Counted from the stretch's first letter, positions 43,610-52,507 are shown. The stretch is DNA of 64,000 bases from Prauserella cavernicola (GCF_016595675.1 NZ_JAENJH010000002.1:496001-560000), one strand, 5' to 3'. A program made the numbers and translations. The notes: generated by a model from the letters alone, not told the origin.

Positions 43610-44806
43610 TCAGCCGAAGGAGACGCCCTCGCCGCGGTAGGTCGGCACGGTGCGCTCCACCCGGTCACCCACCACGAGGTGGTACTCGGTGAACCGCTCG
43701 GCGAGCTCGCCCGCCTTGGCGTGCCGGAACCACACGCGGTCGCCGAGCCGCAGCTCGCGCGCGGCCGCGCCTGCGACCGGCGTCTGCACCTCGCCCGCAC
43801 CCTCCACGCCGAGCAACCGCAGGCCCGCGGGCAGGTAGGGCGAGGGCAGCCGCGACGGCGCCGCCGGGCCGGATGCCACGTAGCCGCCGGAGAACAGCGT
43901 CGCGATGCGGCGCGCGGGCCTGCGCACCACGGGCAACGCGAACAGCGCGGCGGGCTGCGGCGAGAACCGCGAGTACTGCGAGAAGAGCGTCGGGCCGAGC
44001 AGTCCGGAACCCGCGGCGGCCTCGGTGACGGCGGATTCGGCGCTGGTCGTCTCGAGACTGCCCGTACCGCCGCCGTTGACGAACTCGAGGTCGGCCACCT
44101 CACGCACCGCGGCCACCGCCTTGGCCCGCCTGCCCGCCAGCTCGGCTGCCGAGTGCCGCTGCATCCAGCGGACGACTCCGCCGCGCAGTCCCCGCGCGCC
44201 GTCGGGGACACCGGCGATCTGCCCCTCGTAGGCCATCATGCCGACCAGGCGAAACCCCGTTCGCTTACCGATCTTCTCCGCCAGATCGGCGGCCTGGCGC
44301 GGGGTGAACACCGGCGAGCGGCGGGTGCCGACGTGCACGCCGGGCAGCGGCCGCCAGGACGCGTCGAGCTCGAGGCTCACCCTGATCTCCGGGTGGTGCT
44401 CGCCGAGCGCGGCATCGACGACGTCGAGGTGCTCGGTGGAGTCGATCATGATCGTGATGGCGGCGCGGGCTGCGTCGTTCCGCGCGAGTTCGCGCAGCGC
44501 GGCGTGGTCGACCGTCGGGTAGGCCACCACCAGGTCGTCACTGGTTCCCTGCCCGTGCAGCCAGAGCGCCTCGGGCAGCGAGTAGGCCAGCACTCCGGCG
44601 AAGCCGGGCAGCGCGAGCGTGCGCTCCAGCAGCTCCCGGCAGCGGATCGACTTGCTGGCCACACGCACCGGCATTCCGGAGGCTCGCCGCACGAGATCAG
44701 CGGCGTTGGCGTCGAACGCCTCCAGGTCCACGATCGCCAGCGGCGGGTCGAGGTCCTTCGTCGCGAGGTCGTACGACGTGGCATTTCCCGTGGTCACAGC
44801 GCGCAC
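43610..44806 (-). CDS. PLP-dependent amino acid deaminase/aldolase (alanine racemase-type N-domain)
   Basis: Fold type III PLP enzyme of the D-serine dehydratase/D-threonine aldolase group. The 398 residues have the alanine racemase-like barrel with the PLP lysine at Lys52 (VRVASKSIRCREL), and a C-terminal beta-domain (LGDRVWFRHAKAGELAERF) with the metal-binding-type residues of DSD1-like enzymes. It is divergent, 74 bases apart, from a sugar-lactone oxidase gene, an arrangement I recall as recurrent in actinomycetes. Substrate (a D-amino acid or beta-hydroxy amino acid) is not certain. Confidence 0.87.
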   Translation of the reverse strand: MRAVTTGNATSYDLATKDLDPPLAIVDLEAFDANAADLVRRASGMPVRVASKSIRCRELLERTLALPGFAGVLAYSLPEALWLHGQGTSDDLVVAYPTVDHAALRELARNDAARAAITIMIDSTEHLDVVDAALGEHHPEIRVSLELDASWRPLPGVHVGTRRSPVFTPRQAADLAEKIGKRTGFRLVGMMAYEGQIAGVPDGARGLRGGVVRWMQRHSAAELAGRRAKAVAAVREVADLEFVNGGGTGSLETTSAESAVTEAAAGSGLLGPTLFSQYSRFSPQPAALFALPVVRRPARRIATLFSGGYVASGPAAPSRLPSPYLPAGLRLLGVEGAGEVQTPVAGAAARELRLGDRVWFRHAKAGELAERFTEYHLVVGDRVERTVPTYRGEGVSFG

Positions 44807-44880
44807 GTTACGCCAGGATCGGTTGTAACGCGAATCGCATTCACTTATTGTGGCGACAGTCGAGCACAGAGGAGTGAGCT

Positions 44881-46194
44881 TTGGCGACGTGGACGAACTG
44901 GGCCTCGATCGAGCGGGCCGACCCGGAACGCATCCACCGGCCGCGCGACGTCGCCGGCATCGCCAGTGCCGTCACCGGCGCCGCAACGAGGGGCGCGCGG
45001 CTGCGCCCGCTCGGCAGCGGCCACTCCTTCACCGGCATCGCCGCGACGAACTCCGAGGTGATCGACCTCAGCGGCTGGACCGGCATCGTCTCGGCCGACT
45101 ACGAGACCGGCCTGGTCACGGTGCGCTCGGGAACCACGCTGCGCGCACTCAACGCCGCACTCGACGCGCTCGGGCTCGCCATGACCAACCTCGGCGACAT
45201 CGACGCACAGACAATCGCCGGCGCGATCTCCACGGGAACACACGGCACCGGCGCCCGCTTCGGAGGACTCGCCACGCAGGTCGCCGAGCTGCAACTCGTG
45301 CTGGCCGACGGCTCAGTGGTGTCGTGCTCGCCGACCCGCAGGCCCGATCTGTTCGCGGCCGCGCGCGTCGGACTGGGCGCGCTGGGCGTGCTCACCACCG
45401 TCACCCTGCGCTGCGAACCGGCGTTCGCGCTGAGTGCCCAGGAAGGTCCCGAGCCGCTCGAGCACGTGCTCGACGGCTTCGACGAGTTCGCCGACACCAA
45501 CGACCACTTCGAGTTCTACTGGTTTCCCTACGGCCGCAACGCCTTGGTCAAGCGCAACAACCGGCTGCCGATCGGCACCACACCGATGCCGCTGTCCCGG
45601 GCGCGGCGCTTCCTGGACTACACGGTCATGGAGAACGCGGCCTTCGGCGCACTGTGCCGCGCGGGCCGCCGGGTGCCCAGACTCGTGCCCCCGCTGGGCA
45701 GGCTGGCCTCGGCCTCGCTCTCGGTGCGGGAGTACAGCGACATCTCGCACCGCGTGTTCGTCACCCAGCGCTCGGTGCGCTTCGTCGAGTCGGAGTTCGC
45801 GGTGCCGAGGCCCGCACTGCACCACGTGCTGAGCGAACTCCGCGCGCTGGCACCGAAACTGGCCGATCCCATTGCCTTTCCGGTCGAGGTGCGGGTCGGG
45901 GCCGCCGACGACATCTGGCTGTCCACCGCGTACGGGCGCGACTGCGCCTACGTCGCGATCCATCAGTACGTCGGCCTGCCCTATCGCGAGTACTTCCGAG
46001 CGTTCGGCCGGATCGCGGCCGAGGCGGGCGGACGCCCGCACTGGGGAAAACTGCACGACCTCGAGGCCGAAGACCTGCGGCAACGCTACCCGCGCTTCGA
46101 CGACTTCCTGGCCGTGCGCAAGGAAGTCGACCCTGCCGGGGTGTTCACCAACGACTACCTCGACCGCGTGCTCGGTCCGGTCGGCGTGTCCTGA
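44881..46194 (+). CDS. FAD-linked D-arabinono-1,4-lactone oxidase family protein
   Basis: VAO-type flavoprotein oxidising sugar lactones or alditols. The 437 residues have the FAD-binding PCMH domain with RPLGSGHSF (42-50; His48 is the usual covalent flavin site), NLGDIDAQTIAGAISTGTHGTG, and the C-terminal ALO domain ending with the family signature HWGKLHDLEAEDLRQRYPRF. TTG is the start: GGAG lies six bases upstream and no other in-frame start fits. Convergent with a small gene ten bases downstream. Confidence 0.92.
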   Translation: MATWTNWASIERADPERIHRPRDVAGIASAVTGAATRGARLRPLGSGHSFTGIAATNSEVIDLSGWTGIVSADYETGLVTVRSGTTLRALNAALDALGLAMTNLGDIDAQTIAGAISTGTHGTGARFGGLATQVAELQLVLADGSVVSCSPTRRPDLFAAARVGLGALGVLTTVTLRCEPAFALSAQEGPEPLEHVLDGFDEFADTNDHFEFYWFPYGRNALVKRNNRLPIGTTPMPLSRARRFLDYTVMENAAFGALCRAGRRVPRLVPPLGRLASASLSVREYSDISHRVFVTQRSVRFVESEFAVPRPALHHVLSELRALAPKLADPIAFPVEVRVGAADDIWLSTAYGRDCAYVAIHQYVGLPYREYFRAFGRIAAEAGGRPHWGKLHDLEAEDLRQRYPRFDDFLAVRKEVDPAGVFTNDYLDRVLGPVGVS

Positions 46195-46204
46195 CCGGTC
46201 CACA

Positions 46205-46510
46205 TCAGACCGGCAGTCGAGCGTCCTCCAAGCCTGGGGCGAGCACCTCGGCCGCACTGTCGACGAACTCGGCCAAGATCCGTGCCGCCGCAACCACTGC
46301 GTCGAAGAGGAAGTCCGGCCGGTCCAGGTCGCCGACCGCCTCGACCAGTGCCACCGCGAGATCCGAGACCGCGGTGGCCGTGGCGGCGGAATCCACAGTG
46401 GATTGGGCACGCAGTTCGTCCAGCACGCCCTTCACAGCGTCGTCCATGCCGATCTTCGTGGCCACGGCGAGCACGGACCGCTCGGCGTCCTCGGGCCACG
46501 AGCTCGCCAT
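46205..46510 (-). CDS. Small helical protein, third gene of a YbaB-like triplet
   Basis: The 101-residue product is predicted mostly helical and acidic (MASSWPEDAERSVLAVATK, ALVEAVGDLDRPDFL, ILAEFVDSAAEVL) with no known motif. Its ATG overlaps the stop of the preceding YbaB-like gene by one base (TGATG), so it is translated with it. The size and context recall small partners found beside WXG100/YbaB genes in actinomycetes, but there is no WXG motif. Function unknown. Confidence 0.6.
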   Translation of the reverse strand: MASSWPEDAERSVLAVATKIGMDDAVKGVLDELRAQSTVDSAATATAVSDLAVALVEAVGDLDRPDFLFDAVVAAARILAEFVDSAAEVLAPGLEDARLPV

Positions 46511-46791
46511 CACGCGTCCTTCCGCATCGCGTCGCGGCCCAGCAGAATCTCGCGCAGCTGCCCGGCTTTGGTCTCCGCACGGTGAATCGCCGCCACGACC
46601 AGCTCGGCGACACGATCCTCCGGCAGGTCCGGCAACAGCCGCTGTTCGAGCTGGATCGCGCGCAGGGAACCGGAAATACCCACCTGCACCGTGCCGAGGC
46701 CGTCGTCGATCTTCTCGCCGATGATCTTCTCGTCGGCCTCGGCCCTGCGACTGCGCGCCTCGGCCAGCCGCTCCTCGTTCACCGCTGCCAT
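46510..46791 (-). CDS. Short YbaB/EbfC-like protein, second of triplet
   Basis: The 93 residues have the YbaB-like pattern of an N-terminal helix, a short beta-hairpin (GTVQVGISGSLRAIQL) and a C-terminal helix (VAELVVAAIHRAETKAGQL). YbaB/EbfC proteins are nucleoid-associated DNA-binding dimers; actinomycetes carry divergent copies near secretion genes. The start lies 13 bases inside the upstream gene. It lacks the Gly/Met-rich end of canonical YbaB, so direct DNA binding is uncertain. Confidence 0.65.
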   Translation of the reverse strand: MAAVNEERLAEARSRRAEADEKIIGEKIDDGLGTVQVGISGSLRAIQLEQRLLPDLPEDRVAELVVAAIHRAETKAGQLREILLGRDAMRKDA

Positions 46792-47210
46792 GGTGAGTCA
46801 CCGTCCTCGTCCTGCGGCGGCTCGACGTGGGATCCACCGTGCTGCTCGACGTCGCCGAGCAGTGCGTCGTACTCGGACGCGCCCACGAGCGCATCGGCCC
46901 GCTTACCGCCGATCACCGACGCGAGCCGGTCGCGGCTGTCGAGCGTCGCGCCCCGGCGAGCGGTGTTCACCGCCGTGACCAGCAACGAGCCGAGGTCGTC
47001 CGTGACGGACTCACCCATGTGCAGGGTCCCCTCGGCGATGGTGAGCCCCACCAACGCCCCGGTGCCGTCGACGGTCGCCGTGACCAGCCGGTCCGGACTG
47101 GTGTAGCTGAACCGCTCGGCCGCGAGCTCGTCTCTCGCGTCGCCGGTCCGGCGCACGAGCGCCCCGAGCTGGGTCCGGGCGCGTTCCACCCCGGAAGTGC
47201 TGCGTTCCAT
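46779..47210 (-). CDS. YbaB/EbfC-family protein, first of triplet
   Basis: The 143-residue product has a helical N-terminus (ERARTQLGALVRRTGDARDEL), the family's beta-strand segment (SPDRLVTATVDGTGALVGLTI) and the amphipathic helix after it (DLGSLLVTAVNTARRG), then a variable, acidic tail. GAGG lies six bases before the ATG. It heads a three-gene overlapping unit. Role may be nucleoid association or a chaperone-like role for secreted partners; the sequence does not decide. Confidence 0.72.
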   Translation of the reverse strand: MERSTSGVERARTQLGALVRRTGDARDELAAERFSYTSPDRLVTATVDGTGALVGLTIAEGTLHMGESVTDDLGSLLVTAVNTARRGATLDSRDRLASVIGGKRADALVGASEYDALLGDVEQHGGSHVEPPQDEDGDSPWQR

Positions 47211-47266
47211 TGCTGCCTCTCTGCCGGTTGGCCGAACCTACCGGGACGCAGCGACAAAAACGGACG

Positions 47267-47920
47267 TCAGATCCGGCTGAGTGCTTCGTCGATCGGGGTG
47301 TTGCCCTCGGTCATCTCCAGCACTCGGCGCACACCGATGTCGTCGGAGAGCATCCCGGCGACGACCGCGGCGACGTCGTCGCGGGTCACGTCGGCCCTCG
47401 GAACGGACTCCGCGAGGTGCACCTGGCCGGTGCCGGGGTCGTCGGTGAGACGGCCGGGACGCAGGATCGTCCAGTCCAGGTCGCGCCCGCGCAGGTCCTC
47501 CTCGGCCGCGGCCTTGGCCCGCAGATAGGCGGCGAACACCTCGCCGACCGCGGCCTCGTCGATGGGGCCGGCGGCGCCCATCGAACTGATCTGGACGAAC
47601 CGCCGTACCCCGGCGCGCTCGGCGGCGTCGGCGAACAACACGGCGGCTCCGCGATCGACGGTCTCCTTGCGACCGGTGCCGCTGCCGGGGCCCGCGCCTG
47701 CCGCGAAGACGGCGGCGTCGGCGCCCTCGAGCACCGCGGCGACCTCGTCGAGCGTCGCGCTCTCGAGGTCCAGCACAGCGGGCTCGGCGCTCACGTCGCG
47801 CAGGTCGGCGGCGTGGTCGACGTTGCGGATGATCCCCACCGCGGAGTCACCGTTCGCCGCCAGCAGCTTCTCCAGCCGCAGGGCGATCTTTCCGTGGCCA
47901 CCGGCAATTACGACTCGCAT
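47267..47920 (-). CDS. NAD(P)-binding NmrA/SDR-like oxidoreductase
   Basis: Atypical short-chain dehydrogenase of 217 residues. It starts with the nucleotide-binding fold (MRVVIAGGHGKIALRLEKLL), keeps AAVFAAGAGPGSG and the strand RFVQISSMGAAGP, and ends DIGVRRVLEMTEGNTPI. The catalytic Tyr-x-x-x-Lys of classic SDRs is replaced by a short YLRAKAAAEEDLR stretch, so an enzymatic role is possible (Y...K present). Often annotated NAD-dependent epimerase or quinone-reductase-like. Monocistronic or with the gene 19 bases upstream. Confidence 0.83.
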   Translation of the reverse strand: MRVVIAGGHGKIALRLEKLLAANGDSAVGIIRNVDHAADLRDVSAEPAVLDLESATLDEVAAVLEGADAAVFAAGAGPGSGTGRKETVDRGAAVLFADAAERAGVRRFVQISSMGAAGPIDEAAVGEVFAAYLRAKAAAEEDLRGRDLDWTILRPGRLTDDPGTGQVHLAESVPRADVTRDDVAAVVAGMLSDDIGVRRVLEMTEGNTPIDEALSRI

Positions 47921-47939
47921 GGGTTCAAGCCTAGTGAGG

Positions 47940-48575
47940 TCAGCGCGCCTCGGCAGGGCTCTCCATCGCCAGCAGCTGCTCGTAGACCATCTCCTGCACC
48001 CAGCGGATCACCGAGTCCTCGCCGAGCATCATGCGCTCGGTGCGGCCGGAGAGGTCGAGACCGGTGGTCGCGTTCTCGTCGGCGGTGACCACGGCCAGGC
48101 CGTACGCGCGGGCGCGGGGCAGGCAGTTGTCCACGTAGTCGTGGCTCATCGTGGCCGCCGCGGGCAGCACGATCGCCGCGTCGCCGTAGCGCGCGAACGG
48201 AACGGTCGCGGCGAGACCGGTGCGCCAGTGCCTGGCGACGGCCAGCACACCGACGATCTCCACGGCGGCGGGTGGCGCCCCGCCCGCCAGCTCGGGCCAC
48301 GTCCACGTCGACACGCTCGCCTTGTCGGTCACCGGGCCGATGCCCATGGCGATCCGCTCGGCGTGCGCCTCGGACCGGAGCCTGGCGACCACGTAGACCC
48401 TGCGGCCGAACATCGTCATCCGGGGAAGGAGCACGCCGTCCCAACCGAGCTGGGCAGCCGCCTCGGCGGCCAGCTCGTCGCTGCTCGCCGGCAGCTCGAT
48501 GGGCGCGACGATGCGACTGGACCTGGTCCCGGTCGAACCGCTCGTCACCGCGGTGTGTCCAGGTGTAACCGCCAC
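47940..48575 (-). CDS. Conserved hypothetical protein
   Basis: Unrecognised. The 211 residues look like one soluble alpha/beta domain (GWDGVLLPRMTMFGRRVYVVARL, VEIVGVLAVARHWRTGLAATVPFARYGDAAIVL, ARAYGLAVVTADENATTGLDL) with no membrane helix or catalytic signature. GGGAGG lies eight bases before the GTG. It precedes the NAD(P)-binding gene by 19 bases, suggesting co-transcription. Its strand pattern and Rossmann-like spacing make a cytoplasmic enzyme or binding protein plausible. Confidence 0.6.
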   Translation of the reverse strand: MAVTPGHTAVTSGSTGTRSSRIVAPIELPASSDELAAEAAAQLGWDGVLLPRMTMFGRRVYVVARLRSEAHAERIAMGIGPVTDKASVSTWTWPELAGGAPPAAVEIVGVLAVARHWRTGLAATVPFARYGDAAIVLPAAATMSHDYVDNCLPRARAYGLAVVTADENATTGLDLSGRTERMMLGEDSVIRWVQEMVYEQLLAMESPAEAR

Positions 48576-48914
48576 GAAGTCCGCCTCCCTCTAGCTGTTC
48601 CTGCGACTGACGCGTCCTCTGGTGCTCCCTCAGGAAGCGCCACAACTTAGGTAACAGCGGAAACAACTCGAAGTCTGCACGTAGGACGCGTAGCTGCGAT
48701 CGGCGGCGCTGAACGGTCGGTGATCGGTCGGTGGGCGGTAATCGGAGTTCGGTCCGGCAGTGCCGCCGGATGGGTGACGTGCGGCCGAACGGTGATTCCC
48801 AGAGTGGAGCGGTTCACCTGAGCGGCCCATTCACCGAGGTGACGTGTACCGCAGCGGCTCCGTGGTAGCCCAGGTTAGGGTCGCCGGGACCCGACCCCCA
48901 GTGCTGGAGGCCCG
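48576..48914. promoter_or_regulatory. 339-base divergent spacer
   Basis: No gene is supported. It separates the start of the hypothetical gene on the minus strand from the lyase gene on the plus strand and must hold both promoters. Visible structure: a direct repeat of CGGTCGGTG at 48714-48722 and 48725-48733 (11-base period) and a hairpin TCCGGC-N6-GCCGGA (48753-48770). These could be regulator sites. GGAGG stands five bases before the lyase ATG. Confidence 0.45.
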
Positions 48915-49985
48915 ATGCGTTCGCCGAAGGACTTCTTCGCACCGCTCGCCATCGGTGCGCCGGACCCGGTCAGGCAGATTCCCGCACTGCCTTCCAGGAT
49001 GATCCACTTCTTCGATCCGAGCAACGAGAAGATGGCGGCTAAGGCTCCCGAGCTGGCCGCGAAGGTCGACGTGCTGCTCGGCAACCTCGAGGACGCGGTG
49101 AAGGCCGACCGCAAGGAGGCCGCCCGCGCGGGCCTCGTGCGCGTGGCCAGGGACAACGACTTCGGAACCACCCAGCTCTGGACGCGTGTCAACAGCCTCG
49201 ACTCGCCCTGGGTGCTCGACGACCTCGTCACCCTCGTCACCGAGATCGGCGACAAGCTCGACGTGATCATGGTGCCGAAGGTCGAGGGCGCACACGACAT
49301 CCACTACGTCGACCGGCTGCTGGCCCAGTTGGAGGCGCGAGCGGGGCTCACGAAGCCGCTGCTGGTGCACGCGATCCTGGAGACCGCGAGCGGCGTCGCG
49401 AACGTCGAGGAGATCGCGGGCGCGAGCCCCCGGATGCAGGGCATCTCGCTGGGGCCGGCCGACCTCGCCGCGAGCAGGCGCATGAAGACCACCCGCGTCG
49501 GCGGCGGTCACCCCGGCTACCTCGTGCGCACCGATCCCATCGGCGGCGAGCTCACCGAGGGCCGAACGACCTACCAACAGGACCTGTGGCACTACACGGT
49601 CGCGCGCATGGTCGACGCCTGCGTGCTGCACGGGATCCTGCCCTACTACGGACCGTTCGGGGACATCCGCGACGTCGTGGCCTGCGAGGACCAGTTCCGC
49701 AACGCGTTCCTGCTCGGCTGTGTGGGCGCGTGGAGCCTGCACCCGGTGCAGATCGACATCGCCAGGAAGGTGTTCTCCCCCGCGCCCGGAGACGTGGCGT
49801 GGGCGCGCAAGGTGATCGCCGCGATGGGCGATGGCACGGGCGCGGTACTGATCGACGGAAAGATGCAGGACGACGCGTCGGTGAAGCAGTGCAGGGTGGT
49901 CGCCGAACTGGCGGACGCGCTGGCGGCGAGCGATCCTGAACTCGCTGAGGCCTACGACGCGGCAACCAAGGAGGCACTCGCGTGA
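48915..49985 (+). CDS. HpcH/HpaI-family lyase, malyl-CoA lyase-like (first of pair)
   Basis: Mg-dependent aldol-type lyase of 356 residues. It has the CitE/Mcl barrel features [16 protein letters not shown] (metal/CoA region), [33 protein letters not shown] and [15 protein letters not shown]. The longer form with the [15 protein letters not shown] start resembles L-malyl-CoA/beta-methylmalyl-CoA lyases of the Mcl1 group. The next gene, a shorter homologue, overlaps it by four bases; such pairs can combine a lyase with a malyl-CoA thioesterase. Likely in glyoxylate/propionyl-CoA or methylated dicarboxylate metabolism. Confidence 0.87.
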   Translation: MRSPKDFFAPLAIGAPDPVRQIPALPSRMIHFFDPSNEKMAAKAPELAAKVDVLLGNLEDAVKADRKEAARAGLVRVARDNDFGTTQLWTRVNSLDSPWVLDDLVTLVTEIGDKLDVIMVPKVEGAHDIHYVDRLLAQLEARAGLTKPLLVHAILETASGVANVEEIAGASPRMQGISLGPADLAASRRMKTTRVGGGHPGYLVRTDPIGGELTEGRTTYQQDLWHYTVARMVDACVLHGILPYYGPFGDIRDVVACEDQFRNAFLLGCVGAWSLHPVQIDIARKVFSPAPGDVAWARKVIAAMGDGTGAVLIDGKMQDDASVKQCRVVAELADALAASDPELAEAYDAATKEALA

Positions 49986-50842
49986 AACCGCGGCGTTCCG
50001 TTCTCTACCTGCCCGGCGCCAACGAGCGCGCACTGGAGAAGGCGAAGACCCTTGCGGCCGATGCGCTCATCCTCGACCTGGAGGACGCCGTCGCCCCCGA
50101 CGCGAAGGAGGACGCCCGCGAACGCGCGTGCGCCGCGGCGGCGTCGGGCGACTACGGCTCGCGCGAGGTGACCATCCGCGTCAACGGACTGGACACCGAA
50201 TGGCACGACGCCGACCTGCGCGCCGCCTCGCAGGCAGGTCCCGCAGCCGTCGTGGTGCCGAAGGTGAACTCGGCCCGCGACGTGCACAACATCGAGCGCG
50301 CGCTCGAACTCGGCGGGGCGCCGGAACACACGCGGATCTGGGCGATGGTCGAGACCCCGGTCGCGATGCTGCACGCCGAGGAGATCGCCGCCGCGAGCGA
50401 GCGGCTCACCGTGCTCGTCATGGGCACCAACGACCTCACCAAGGAGCTGCACGCCGAGTTCGTGCCCGGCAGAGCTCCGCTGCTCGGCGGGCTGTCGCTG
50501 TGCCTGCTCGCCGCGAGGGCCACGGGCAAGGTGATCCTCGACGGCGTCTACAACGACGTGCGCGACCTCGAGGGCTTCGAGGTGGAATGCCTGCAGGGCA
50601 GGCGGTTCGGCTTCGACGGCAAGACGCTCGTCCACCCAGGCCAGATCGAGCCGTGCAACAAGGTGTTCGCGCCGTCGGCGGCCGAGATCGAGCAGGCGCG
50701 CAAGATCATCGCCGCGTTCGACGAGGCGAGGCGCGAAGGCAAGGGCGTCGTGGTGGTGGACGGCCGGATGATCGAGAACCTGCACGTCGAGGACGCGAAG
50801 CGAGTGCTCGGCCTCGCGGAGGCCATCGGCGCACTCGGCTGA
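49982..50842 (+). CDS. HpcH/HpaI-family CoA ester lyase or thioesterase (second of pair)
   Basis: CitE-like protein of 286 residues: [69 protein letters not shown], and a C-terminal lid helix region. The active-site Asp/Glu positions of the CitE fold are present. In organisms with a malyl-CoA lyase pair the short member can be the (S)-malyl-CoA thioesterase. The start GTG overlaps the stop of the partner. MFS transporter gene follows after 24 bases and may move the related acid. Confidence 0.87.
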   Translation: MKPRRSVLYLPGANERALEKAKTLAADALILDLEDAVAPDAKEDARERACAAAASGDYGSREVTIRVNGLDTEWHDADLRAASQAGPAAVVVPKVNSARDVHNIERALELGGAPEHTRIWAMVETPVAMLHAEEIAAASERLTVLVMGTNDLTKELHAEFVPGRAPLLGGLSLCLLAARATGKVILDGVYNDVRDLEGFEVECLQGRRFGFDGKTLVHPGQIEPCNKVFAPSAAEIEQARKIIAAFDEARREGKGVVVVDGRMIENLHVEDAKRVLGLAEAIGALG

Positions 50843-50866
50843 AATTCCGTTGCCCCAGGGGCTCTT

Positions 50867-52096
50867 GTGCGCTCTCGTGAGCACGTGCCGAGCCGACAAC
50901 GAGCCCCGCTGGGGGCCGACTTCGGAAAGCTGTGGGCGGCCAACGCGTTCACCAACGTCGCCGACGGCATCACGCTGGCCGCGGGCCCACTGCTGATCTC
51001 GTCGCTGACGGACGACCCGGCGCTCGTCGCGGGTTCGGTGTTCGTGCAGCAGCTGCCGTGGCTGCTGTTCTCGCTCGTCAGTGGCGCCTACGTGGACCGG
51101 CTCGACCGGCGCAGGCTGCTCGTGGTGGTGAACCTGCTGCGTGGGCTGGTCGGTACCGGCCTCGCGCTCGCCGTGTTCTCGGGCACCGTGACCGTCGCCG
51201 CGGTCTACGTGGCGTTTTTCCTCTTCGGCACCGCCGAGACGCTCGCCGACAACGCCTCCTCCGCCATGCTGCCCGCGATCGTGCCCGACGAGGCACTGCC
51301 GAGGGCCAACTCGCGGCTCATCGCGCTGCAGGTCGTGGCGAACCAGTTCGTGGCGCCGCCGGTGGGCGCCGCGCTGTTCGTGTTCGCCGCCGCTGCTCCG
51401 TTCGGAGTCAACGCGGTGGTGTTCGCGCTCGCCGCTCCGCTGCTGGGCGTTCTCACGCGGCAGGCGCCGGTGACCGAGCAGCGACGTCCGCTGTGGACCG
51501 AGATCGGCGAGGGGCTGCGGTGGTTGTGGGCACATCGCGTGGTGCGGATGCTCGCGGTGTCGATCTCGCTGATGAACCTCACGATGCTGGCGGCGTTCGC
51601 GATCCTGGTGCTCTACGCGCGTGAGCGGCTGGGGCTCGGCGGCATCGGCTACGGGCTGCTGCTCACCGCGATGGCGGCGGGCGGGCTGCTCGGCACCGTC
51701 GTGGCGGGAAGGCTGCGCGTGTGGTTCGCCGATTCGACGCTGCTGCGGACGGGCCTGGTCGTGGAGACGCTGACCCACGTGGTCCTGGCGGTGGCGAGTA
51801 CTCCGTGGGTGGCGGTGGTGACGCTCGTCGCTTTCGGACTGCACGGGTCCGTGTGGGGCGTGGTGTCGCAGACGTGGCGCCAGCGGGCGGTTCCCGACCG
51901 GCTGCGCGGGCGCGTCAACAGTGTGTACCTGCTGTTCAGCATCGGCGGCGCCGCGCTGGGGAGTCTGGTGAGCGGACCACTGGCAGCCGGCTTCGGCATC
52001 ACGGCCCCGTTCTGGTGCTCGGCGGTGGCGATGGCGATGCTCACGGTGGTGGCGTGGCGTGCCTTCGCCCGCCACCTACTGACCCGCCCAACCTGA
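50867..52096 (+). CDS. MFS transporter
   Basis: Twelve-helix secondary carrier of 409 residues in the enterobactin-exporter/Tet-like MFS group. It shows an N-terminal ADFGKLWAANAFTNVADG, the loop 2-3 motif YVDRLDRRRLLVVVNLLRG, NVRALIA-type loop ANSRLIALQVVANQFVAPPVG and the C-half RQRAVPDRLRGRVNSVY. Substrate is unknown; it follows the lyase pair by 24 bases on the same strand. AGGGG is six bases before the GTG. Directly after its stop the 21-bp repeat array begins. Confidence 0.88.
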   Translation: MRSREHVPSRQRAPLGADFGKLWAANAFTNVADGITLAAGPLLISSLTDDPALVAGSVFVQQLPWLLFSLVSGAYVDRLDRRRLLVVVNLLRGLVGTGLALAVFSGTVTVAAVYVAFFLFGTAETLADNASSAMLPAIVPDEALPRANSRLIALQVVANQFVAPPVGAALFVFAAAAPFGVNAVVFALAAPLLGVLTRQAPVTEQRRPLWTEIGEGLRWLWAHRVVRMLAVSISLMNLTMLAAFAILVLYARERLGLGGIGYGLLLTAMAAGGLLGTVVAGRLRVWFADSTLLRTGLVVETLTHVVLAVASTPWVAVVTLVAFGLHGSVWGVVSQTWRQRAVPDRLRGRVNSVYLLFSIGGAALGSLVSGPLAAGFGITAPFWCSAVAMAMLTVVAWRAFARHLLTRPT

Positions 52097-52305
52097 CCCG
52101 CGAGTCCCCCACCCAGGCGCGCGAGTCCCCCGCCCACGCACGCGAGTCCCCCGCTCAGGCTTGCGTGTCCCCCGCTCGGGCGCGCGAGTCCCCCGCTCAG
52201 GCTTGCGAGTCCCCCGCCCACGCACGCGAGTTCCCCGCTCCGGCACGCGAGTCCCCCACTCCCGCGCGCGAGTCTCCTGCCCGGGCACGCGAGTCCCCAC
52301 TGCGG
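52096..52305 (+). repeat. Ten tandem units of a 21-bp repeat, forward orientation
   Basis: Ten adjoining units of exactly 21 bases, each with the core GCGAGTCCCC in almost invariant position and two to five variable bases at the unit ends; typical unit GCGCGCGAGTCCCCC plus six bases. It begins on the last base of the MFS stop codon. Because 21 is a multiple of three, the array stays open in all frames and produces spurious heptapeptide repeats (ARESPAQ). It has no CRISPR-like spacers. Confidence 0.85.
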
Positions 52306-52402
52306 CGACCTGCGCCGGGTTACGGGTCGCCCACTCCAGCCCCCGAATCTCCCTTCCAGGCGCCGCGGGCCCCCTTCCGGCCGCAGGCAGGCCGACGCGC
52401 CC

Positions 52403-52507
52403 GGGCAACTCGCGTGCCCCAACGGGCAACTCGCGTGCCGTGGCGGGCAACTCGCGTGCCGTGGCGGGGGACTCGCGCGCTGGAGTGGGGGACTCGCGCG
52501 GAATCGG
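52403..52507 (-). repeat. Five tandem units of the same 21-bp repeat, reverse orientation
   Basis: Five 21-base units with the core as its reverse complement (GGGGACTCGCG or GGGCAACTCGCG). The two units nearest the right end are the closest to the forward array; the three at the left have one substitution pair (CAACTCGCGTG). Together with the forward array, 97 bases away, they make a large inverted repeat that could fold into a long imperfect stem. Confidence 0.8.

Noticed and set aside
46793-46803. 11-bp palindrome GGTGACTCACC before a YbaB-like start
   Set aside because: It lies in the coding end of the upstream gene and covers common codons; no support for an operator.
52096-52507. CRISPR array
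   Set aside because: Units are adjoining with no unique spacers, and orientation reverses in the middle; no cas genes are nearby.
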